Assembly (NCBI GenBank): GCA_030601965.1
Contig: JAUWAR010000040.1
Span: forward strand, 1-10,821
Direction of reading: 5' to 3'
DNA length: 10,821 nt
DNA from: a bacterium
GTDB taxonomy: Bacteria > Hydrothermota > UBA3073 > JACQXS01 > JAUWAR01
Shown: piece by piece, positions 5,625-10,821 of the stretch
How positions within the stretch are numbered: the stretch's first letter is position 1
Layout of the letters: each line of letters opens with the position of its first letter
Notes under the pieces: generated by a model
What the model was told of the DNA's origin: nothing
The model's input: the letters and a program-made list of their open reading frames with translations, nothing else
Database searches by the model: none
Program-made: the position numbers and the translations under genes

Positions 5625-6098
5625 ATGTCTCTTCATTACATCCTTGATGGGTATAACATTATCCATGAGATGCCTTCTTTGCTTAAAGTCTCTCTTGAAA
5701 AAGCAAGACAGGGACTTGTAAATTATCTCCAGACCTATCAACCTCAGGGAAGTCTCCGAAATGAGATTACTATCGTCTTTGACGGTTCTCCAGATGTAAT
5801 TACCCCATTTCCGACAAAAGAGCACCATATTCATATAATTTTCACCACTAAAAGCTCTGCAGATGAAAAAATCATAAAGATAGTAGAAAACTCAAAGAAT
5901 CCACGAAATATAATTGTAATTACTAATGATAGGGAGATAAAAGAGACAGTCCGGGCTCTGAATGCACAAACGCTGTCCCCAAAAGCCTTTTTACAACCCA
6001 AGAAAAAAATAATCAAACTCAAATATGCAAAACCCTTTCCTGAAACTGAACAGGGCAAAGAAATCACTCAAGAACTGATGAATCTATGGGGAAAGTAA
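5625..6098 (+). CDS. NYN-domain (YacP/Rae1-like) putative endoribonuclease
   Basis: This 157-residue protein belongs to the PIN-like NYN superfamily, close in pattern to the YacP/DUF901 group. Bacillus Rae1 in that group is a ribosome-associated endoribonuclease. The acidic metal-site pattern is intact: D8 in ILDGYNII, D53 in IVFDGSPD, D80/E81 in SADEKI, and D102 in VITNDREI. The basic C-terminal tail (PKKKIIKLKY) could contact RNA. Length fits the family. The ATG at 5625 has no clear ribosome-binding site; the nearest AGG lies in the TTTAGG repeat, about 13 bases upstream. It lies about 100 bases after rnpB with no obvious promoter of its own, and 84 bases before rtcA. The RNase role is inferred from the family; the substrate is unknown. 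Confidence 0.85.
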   Translation: MSLHYILDGYNIIHEMPSLLKVSLEKARQGLVNYLQTYQPQGSLRNEITIVFDGSPDVITPFPTKEHHIHIIFTTKSSADEKIIKIVENSKNPRNIIVITNDREIKETVRALNAQTLSPKAFLQPKKKIIKLKYAKPFPETEQGKEITQELMNLWGK

Positions 6099-6182
6099 TT
6101 ATCTATTCTGAGGAATTTATAAGATGGATATGGGAGCCTTGAAAAGCAGGCTATCTCTGAATAAGATACCAGATTTGGTGTA

Positions 6183-7214
6183 ATGATAGAAATTGATGGC
6201 AGTTATGGTGAGGGCGGAGGTCAAATCCTCCGAACCGCCCTTGCTCTTTCTTGTATTACCTCTAAAAGAATACATATATTCAATATAAGAAAGGGACGGA
6301 AAAAACCAGGACTTATGCAGCAACACCTAACTTGCATAAAATCAGCAGAACAAATATCCGATGCAGAGACAGAAGGTGCCCAGTTTGGCGCGCAAGAACT
6401 CTTTTTCTCTCCAAAAAAGATACAAGGAGGAGATTTTATCTTTGATGTTGCTGAAGAGAAAGGTAGTGCAGGAGCAACTACACTTGTCTTACAAACAATT
6501 CTCCCAATCCTATTATTTACAGATAAACCCTCAAAAGTAGTTATTAAAGGTGGCACTCATACAAACTGGAGTCCACCATTCCATTATACAGAGCAAGTAT
6601 TAGTTCCAACCCTTGCACAAATGTCAATAAATGTTAGCCTATCCCTTAAAAAATGGGGATTTTATCCCATTGGGAAAGGAGAAATACAAGTAAATATTAA
6701 CCCAGTAAATAAAATTAAGGGACTATCCCTTATGAATAGGGGAGAGATTAAAAACTTAAACGGCATTTCTGTAGTTGCAGGACTCCCTCGTAGTATAGCA
6801 GAAAGAGAAAGATCTGAGGCAGAAAGGGAACTTAAGGATTTTACTCCTGCTATTGATATATTAGAAGTCAACGCTTTTAGTAAAGGTAATTTCCTCTTCT
6901 TATTCTCTGACCCCGCACTTATACATAAGTGCGGGGTTTCTGCTCTTGGAGAAAGAGGTAAACCGGCAGAGACAGTCGCACAAGAATGCTGTAAATCATT
7001 CCTATCCTTTTACAAGACCAATAAAGCAATAGATGGACACCCGGCAGACCAACTCATAATTTTTGCTGCACTCTCAAAAGAAAAAACTGTCTTTTCTACC
7101 TCAAAAATATCAAATCATCTTCTTACAAATGTCTGGGTAACAAGAAAATTCTTAGATTCAAGAATATCTATATCCGGTGAGTTAGCAAAACCGGGGATAG
7201 TAGAAATAAACTGA
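6183..7214 (+). CDS. rtcA: RNA 3'-terminal phosphate cyclase
   Basis: RtcA converts RNA 3'-phosphate ends to 2',3'-cyclic phosphates through a covalent adenylyl-histidine intermediate, in RNA repair. The 343-residue length is normal. Seen are the N-terminal IDGSYGEGGGQILRTALALS, RKGRKKPGLMQQHL, GSAGATTLVLQTILP, the HTNWSPPFHY segment, ALGERGKPAE, the GHPADQLI motif, and SNHLLTNVWV, where H312 matches the adenylated histidine of the family. The ATG at 6183 overlaps by one base the stop of a 19-codon upstream frame (6124-6183); only a weak GGTG precedes it. Codons 243-252 are made of a perfect palindrome (6910-6937), yet the surrounding conserved motifs are intact, so the protein is probably functional. 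RtcB and RtcR are not in the window. Confidence 0.95.
   Translation: MIEIDGSYGEGGGQILRTALALSCITSKRIHIFNIRKGRKKPGLMQQHLTCIKSAEQISDAETEGAQFGAQELFFSPKKIQGGDFIFDVAEEKGSAGATTLVLQTILPILLFTDKPSKVVIKGGTHTNWSPPFHYTEQVLVPTLAQMSINVSLSLKKWGFYPIGKGEIQVNINPVNKIKGLSLMNRGEIKNLNGISVVAGLPRSIAERERSEAERELKDFTPAIDILEVNAFSKGNFLFLFSDPALIHKCGVSALGERGKPAETVAQECCKSFLSFYKTNKAIDGHPADQLIIFAALSKEKTVFSTSKISNHLLTNVWVTRKFLDSRISISGELAKPGIVEIN
6910..6937. repeat. Perfect 13-bp-arm palindrome inside rtcA
   Basis: ACCCCGCACTTAT and its exact complement are separated by two bases (loop 6923-6924). It is far richer in GC than its surroundings and is translated as roughly DPALIHKCGV. No T-run follows on either strand, so it is not a terminator. 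Confidence 0.85.
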
Positions 7215-7223
7215 ATCTATATC

Positions 7224-7294
7224 GGACAGACCTGAAGGTCTATCCCTACAAAAATTTCCCATAACTCTGTAGGGACAGGTCTTTAGACCTGTCC
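7224..7294. repeat. Divergent twin REP-like element between rtcA and queH
   Basis: One hairpin (arms 7224-7233/7236-7245, one mismatch) ends in CTAC (7246-7249). After a 19-base spacer, GTAG (7269-7272) begins a second hairpin with perfect 10-bp arms (7273-7282/7285-7294). Both units carry GTAG at their 5' foot on their own strand, as in the recombinase element, but here the feet face each other. It fills most of the gap before queH and ends 11 bases before that gene's start codon. Confidence 0.85.
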
Positions 7295-7305
7295 AATAAA
7301 GTCTA

Positions 7306-7851
7306 ATGAAAGTCCTTTTACATATCTGCTGTGCACCCTGTGCTACAACACCAATAGAGAGATTGAGGGAACAAGGCAATGAGGTAATTGGCTATTTCTA
7401 TAACCCAAATATTCACCCGGAACAGGAATATAAAAAAAGACTTGAACAAATGGAGAAACTTGCAAAAAAAATAGACCTTATCTACTTTGAAGGTAATTAT
7501 GAAAAAAATGAATGGCTCAAACAATGCAGCAAATTCAAAGACGAACCGGAGGGAGGGAAAAGATGTGAACTCTGCTATAAGATGCGACTTGAAAAGACTG
7601 CTTCTTATGCAAAGAATAACTTTGATGCATTTACAACTACACTAACAATCAGTCCCCATAAAAATAGCGAACTCATAAATAGAATTGGAAAAGAAATAGG
7701 GGAGAGGTATAATATAAAATTCTTAGAAATGGACTTCAAGAAAACAGACTCGTCTGGTAAGGATGGATTTAAAAGAAGCATAGTATTAAGCAAAAAATAT
7801 AATCTCTATAGACAGAATTACTGCGGCTGTATATATTCTATTAAAACATGA
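7306..7851 (+). CDS. queH: Epoxyqueuosine reductase QueH
   Basis: QueH (formerly DUF208) catalyses the last step of queuosine synthesis, reduction of epoxyqueuosine in tRNA; it is a non-orthologous replacement for QueG. The 181-residue protein has the diagnostic cysteines: HICCAPC near the start (C8, C9, C12), RCELC (C87, C90) and YCGC near the end (C173, C175). The C8/C9 and C87/C90 pairs match the 4Fe-4S ligands described for the family. Length is typical. The ATG at 7306 gives the conserved MKVLLHICCAPC start; no Shine-Dalgarno sequence is visible. Its stop overlaps the recJ start (ATGA at 7848-7851), so the two are probably translationally coupled. No other queuosine genes are in the window. 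Confidence 0.94.
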   Translation: MKVLLHICCAPCATTPIERLREQGNEVIGYFYNPNIHPEQEYKKRLEQMEKLAKKIDLIYFEGNYEKNEWLKQCSKFKDEPEGGKRCELCYKMRLEKTASYAKNNFDAFTTTLTISPHKNSELINRIGKEIGERYNIKFLEMDFKKTDSSGKDGFKRSIVLSKKYNLYRQNYCGCIYSIKT

Positions 7852-9539
7852 AACAAAACTGGTTTCTTAAACCTCCTCCTTCAAAAGAATTAGTTCAGAA
7901 TCTTTCAAAAAAACTTGGGCTGTCCAATGATATAATTTCTATATTAATAAATAGAGGCTATAACACTCCCGATAAAATAGAGAAATTCATGGACCCCCAA
8001 ATAGAAGATATGCACGATCCCTTTTTAATGAGAGATATGAAAAAAACAACCTCCCGAATAATAAAAGCAATCAAACTCAAGGAAAAAATCCTGATATACG
8101 GGGATTACGACGTAGATGGCACAACAGGCACCACTCTCCTCTATACAGTCCTCCAAAAACTAAACGCAAATGTGAGTTATTATATCCCTCATCGCCTGAA
8201 AGATGGCTATGGACTTACAGAAACAGGCATTAAGTATATTCTCCAATCTTATGTAAACTTGATAATAACTGTAGATTGTGGTATAGGGGCAACGGATTCC
8301 GTCAAAGAACTAAATAAGCAGGGTATAGACGTGATAATCACCGACCATCACGAACCAGGAGAGGAAGTCCCTGCGGCATTTGCTATCCTGAACCCAAAGA
8401 TTGATAACTACCCCTTTAAAAAGCTTGTTGGATGTGGAATCGCCCTGAAATTGGCTCAAGCGATATTTTCCGAACTAAAAATCCCTGAGAGAAAAGTCCT
8501 TTTTCATCTTGACCTCGCTGCACTTGCTACGGTTTGTGATGTTGCTCCAATTATAGAGGAAAACCGAATTATCACAAAATTTGGAGCAAAGATGATTCAA
8601 TATACAAAGAAGGAAGGTTTAAAGACATTGCTTGAGGTATCGGGTGTTAAAGATAAAGAAATCAATACTTATGACATAGGCTTCGTCCTTGGTCCAAGGA
8701 TAAACGCACTGGGAAGACTTGATGAGGCAGGTGATGTTGTAAAAATGCTTGTAACAGAAGATGGGGAAGAGGCAGATGTTATCGCGAAAAGATTAGACAT
8801 ACAAAATAAATCAAGAATTGAAATACAGAAAAGAATTGTAGGACAGGCAAGAGAAATAGTTAAAAATATGAATCTTGAGAACATAAAAGGCATCGTCCTT
8901 GCCTCTCCAGAGTGGCATGCTGGTGTAGTGGGCATAGCCGCATCAAAAATTGCAGAAGAATTTTATAGACCAACGATTCTTATCGCCCTTGACAAGGATA
9001 CAGGAAAAGGTTCAGGAAGGTCTATCCCGGAGTTTAACCTCTATGATTCTATTAAGAAATGTGAAGGATATCTTGAGAAATTCGGAGGACATAAACAGGC
9101 AGTAGGTCTTGTAATAAAAAGAGAAAACATCAAGAAGTTCAAGGATTGGTTTAACAAAATTGCACAAGTCTCATTAAAACAAGAACAACTGATTCCAAAA
9201 TTCTCTATTGATAAAGAGATTTCTCTTGAGTCAATTGACAAAAGACTTTTAGATGATATAAGCAAATTTGCACCATTTGGTTTGGGCAATCCAAGGCCCA
9301 TCTTCCTTTCAAAAAACCTTGAGATAGTCGGTTATCCTAATATTCTAAAGAACAAGCATTTAAAGTTTAAAGTCAGAGAAGATAATAATGTTTTAACCGC
9401 TATCGCCTTTAATTGCAATAACTTAGATGTCTCCAGGATGGATAGAGTAGATATTATTTATCAGATTGATGAGAGTGAATATCTTGGGGTAAGGGAGATT
9501 TTACTGAAGATTAAGGATATAGAGGTTATTAAAACTTGA
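7848..9539 (+). CDS. recJ: Single-stranded-DNA-specific exonuclease RecJ
   Basis: RecJ is a 5'-3' single-strand DNA exonuclease of the DHH phosphoesterase family that acts in recombination and mismatch repair. The 563 residues match family length. Seen are motif I YGDYDVDG (84-91), VDCG (142-145), DHH (166-168) and ATVCDVAP (D231), which form the two-metal site. DHHA1-type motifs follow (GPRINALGR, and GSGRSIPEFNLYDSI with KFGGHKQAVGL). A C-terminal OB-fold-like region contains FAPFGLGNPRPIF. All catalytic residues appear intact. It starts within the last codons of queH by a 4-base overlap and ends two bases before the stop of the convergent gene. Confidence 0.97.
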   Translation: MKQNWFLKPPPSKELVQNLSKKLGLSNDIISILINRGYNTPDKIEKFMDPQIEDMHDPFLMRDMKKTTSRIIKAIKLKEKILIYGDYDVDGTTGTTLLYTVLQKLNANVSYYIPHRLKDGYGLTETGIKYILQSYVNLIITVDCGIGATDSVKELNKQGIDVIITDHHEPGEEVPAAFAILNPKIDNYPFKKLVGCGIALKLAQAIFSELKIPERKVLFHLDLAALATVCDVAPIIEENRIITKFGAKMIQYTKKEGLKTLLEVSGVKDKEINTYDIGFVLGPRINALGRLDEAGDVVKMLVTEDGEEADVIAKRLDIQNKSRIEIQKRIVGQAREIVKNMNLENIKGIVLASPEWHAGVVGIAASKIAEEFYRPTILIALDKDTGKGSGRSIPEFNLYDSIKKCEGYLEKFGGHKQAVGLVIKRENIKKFKDWFNKIAQVSLKQEQLIPKFSIDKEISLESIDKRLLDDISKFAPFGLGNPRPIFLSKNLEIVGYPNILKNKHLKFKVREDNNVLTAIAFNCNNLDVSRMDRVDIIYQIDESEYLGVREILLKIKDIEVIKT

Positions 9540-9541
9540 CT

Positions 9542-10423
9542 TTAAGTTTCAATTTTTATTGTTATAGGTTTTGTATTTCTTCTATCTTCTCTATTTTTAT
9601 AGACTAGCATCCTTGAAGATATAGAGGGACTGTAAATCGGTTTTCGGTTATCGGTTTTCGGTTTTCGGTAATACATATAGATGTAGAAGCGAGAGTAGTA
9701 GTATTCATAGGAGAGAGATTCATTTTTTTTATAATATTTTCTTATCTTTTGTAATTTCCAGGTGAAATGGTTGACAGGCAAGATGCCTGTCTTACCGGGT
9801 GGGATGTGGAAGAAAGAACCTGTAACAATGTCAATTATGCCAATACCTATTTGGTTCATAGTTTTAGACGGGATACAGATTTTAATTTCTTGAGTATCAG
9901 GGTTGAACCAGTTTGAAATTAGTCGGGTTGGTGGTTTTAGTTTTCCTTTTGAGATAAGGAGTTTTCTCCAGTTAAGGGAAAGTCCAACAGAGTTTAAGTT
10001 CGTGCTCATAAAATAATGGTGTCCGGTATAGGGTTTTTTCCTATCATTTTTTATAAGTGGGTTCCAGATAGGGACTATTAAATCATCGTGATATTCACTT
10101 GCAATATGAGTAATTAGAGTAATTCGTTCATGGACAGCATTTTCTTTTTCTGTGTTGGGTAATTTAGGGGGCATTATACTTGAAGCGAATATTCCTCTCT
10201 TTACTTTTCCATTTTCGTCCATATATTTACGTCTTGATAAAACTACTCCTATGGCACCTTCTTTTGGTCTGAAGCCCATCATTCTCTCTGCCTGGTCTCC
10301 TGTAACATTGAACTTCCCCCACACCTCCCCAAATGCACCAAGGTCGCCCGGTATTGGACCTTTTCCTGTCAATAATTTTCCCGGTGGATTTCTGAGTGCT
10401 CGCTTATTATTTTTCCCTTTCAT
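9542..10423 (-). CDS. Unrecognised protein with repeat-derived C-terminal region
   Basis: I do not recognise this protein of about 293 residues. The N-terminal part is basic and Gly/Pro-rich (KGKNNKRALRNPPGKLLTGKGPIPGD). The middle (about 25-215) looks like an ordinary globular domain, with no obvious signal peptide, membrane segment or catalytic motif. The C-terminal 75 residues are unusual. TGILPVN is encoded by a palindromic repeat shared with the recombinase gene, RKPKTDNRKP by a heptad tract, and the rest is Tyr/Arg/Lys-rich. The true domain may end near residue 215. The ATG at 10423 overlaps the upstream stop by one base (TGATG); the GTG at 10426 is an alternative. This coupling ties it to the PD-(D/E)XK-like gene before it, so a partner role in a restriction or defence module is possible but unproven. 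Confidence 0.6.
   Translation of the reverse strand: MKGKNNKRALRNPPGKLLTGKGPIPGDLGAFGEVWGKFNVTGDQAERMMGFRPKEGAIGVVLSRRKYMDENGKVKRGIFASSIMPPKLPNTEKENAVHERITLITHIASEYHDDLIVPIWNPLIKNDRKKPYTGHHYFMSTNLNSVGLSLNWRKLLISKGKLKPPTRLISNWFNPDTQEIKICIPSKTMNQIGIGIIDIVTGSFFHIPPGKTGILPVNHFTWKLQKIRKYYKKNESLSYEYYYSRFYIYMYYRKPKTDNRKPIYSPSISSRMLVYKNREDRRNTKPITIKIET
9638..9672. repeat. CGGTTTT heptad tandem repeat
   Basis: Five consecutive 7-base units read CGGTTTT, CGGTTAT, CGGTTTT, CGGTTTT, CGGTAAT. The tract lies inside the C-terminal coding region of the unrecognised gene. Because 7 is not a multiple of 3, adding or losing one unit would shift the frame. Confidence 0.85.
9771..9795. repeat. Half REP-like hairpin inside the unrecognised gene
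   Basis: The 21 bases 9771-9791 are identical to 161-181 in the recombinase gene: the GACAGGCA/TGCCTGTC hairpin plus the preceding TT. On the minus strand the foot is GTAA instead of GTAG (9795-9792). The partner hairpin is absent. Confidence 0.85.
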
Positions 10424-10821
10424 CACATAGAGTCCAATATCTTTTCTTGATAATTTGGAATATTACTATCCATAAGGAAAGCAGAAAAGTTATTTAACCT
10501 CCCCTCATTGAAAACAGATAAGATGGTTTTTTGTTGCTGTGGTGAAAAACTATTCTTTGCCAAACAAGTTTTTATTTCTTGGTCGGACATATTGTTATGA
10601 CAAAATCCCTTAAATTTTACTGATGTTAAACCAAGTATTGAAAAATGGTCAATTACTTTATTTGTAATTTTAGTTTCTGCCAAATTAACAAATAGCATCA
10701 TTCTTACAATCCCATCTTTTATATCGCTAATGCTTGGAAATAAAGAATTTTTACTATGCTTCTTCTCAATTAGGAACAATTTATTATTTCTTACTTTTAC
10801 TTCATCTACAGTGAGATAATA
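10423..10821 (-). CDS. Putative PD-(D/E)XK nuclease C-terminal part (5' end beyond window)
   Basis: The frame is open from the right edge (10821) to its stop at 10423, giving 132 visible residues. A TTG at 10779 could start a 118-residue protein, but the in-frame residues before it look like genuine protein, so I take it as truncated by the window. The visible start, TVDEVKVRNNKLFLIEKKHS, has an acidic residue followed about 15 residues later by a hydrophobic strand ending in IEKK. This spacing fits the PD-(D/E)XK nuclease fold, as in many type II restriction enzymes. SDIKDGIVRMMLFVNLAE then resembles a helix found in such enzymes. This is pattern recognition only, and no enzyme is named. It overlaps the next gene by one to four bases. 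Confidence 0.5.
   Translation of the reverse strand, partial: YYLTVDEVKVRNNKLFLIEKKHSKNSLFPSISDIKDGIVRMMLFVNLAETKITNKVIDHFSILGLTSVKFKGFCHNNMSDQEIKTCLAKNSFSPQQQKTILSVFNEGRLNNFSAFLMDSNIPNYQEKILDSM

Noticed and set aside
9532..9549. AAACTT/AAGTTT inverted repeat between the convergent recJ and unrecognised gene stops
   Set aside because: A six-pair all-weak stem with a six-base loop and an interrupted T-run is too weak to call a terminator, though position would fit.

Overview
The window comes from an AT-rich bacterial chromosome (GC in the mid-to-upper 30s per cent by eye). It carries a bacterial RNase P RNA, bacterial -35/-10 promoters, and housekeeping genes mixed with many short palindromic and quasi-periodic repeats. 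Most housekeeping genes have no visible Shine-Dalgarno sequence. This combination resembles uncultured candidate-phylum bacteria, but no gene here fixes the phylum, so I leave the taxon open.

Layout. The left half reads on the minus strand. From right to left it holds: an ATP-cone/uridine-kinase-like fusion (5060-3729); a MazF-type toxin with its antitoxin (3649-3097), driven by a near-consensus promoter; a membrane-anchored TPR protein (2938-2120); a rho-independent terminator; a polyprenyl diphosphate synthase (1807-785); and a XerC/D-type recombinase cut by the left edge (741-1). rnpB (5168-5521) is divergent from the kinase. To its right, on the plus strand, lie a YacP-like NYN-domain nuclease, RNA 3'-phosphate cyclase (rtcA), the epoxyqueuosine reductase queH and the exonuclease recJ. 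queH and recJ overlap by 4 bases. At the right edge, on the minus strand and convergent with recJ, are an unrecognised protein and a coupled gene. The latter runs off the window and has a PD-(D/E)XK-like signature, possibly a restriction or defence module.

The genes from 5168 to 7851 concern RNA processing and modification: RNase P RNA, a probable RNase, an RNA end-healing enzyme and a tRNA-queuosine enzyme. Co-transcription of that set is possible but unproven.

The most striking feature is how densely small repeats occupy coding and leader DNA. Twin hairpins preceded by GTAG, the hallmark of REP elements mobilised by RAYT (TnpA_REP) proteins, occur inside the recombinase gene and between rtcA and queH. 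A half copy sits in the unrecognised right-hand gene. Both coding copies are read in the same frame and give the same peptide (TGILPVN). A separate perfect palindrome lies in rtcA, and another palindrome fills the kinase leader. Three further tracts have 7-8 bp periodicity. Together they look like a genome colonised by palindromic elements that can be tolerated as protein loops, comparable in concept to the Rickettsia palindromic elements.
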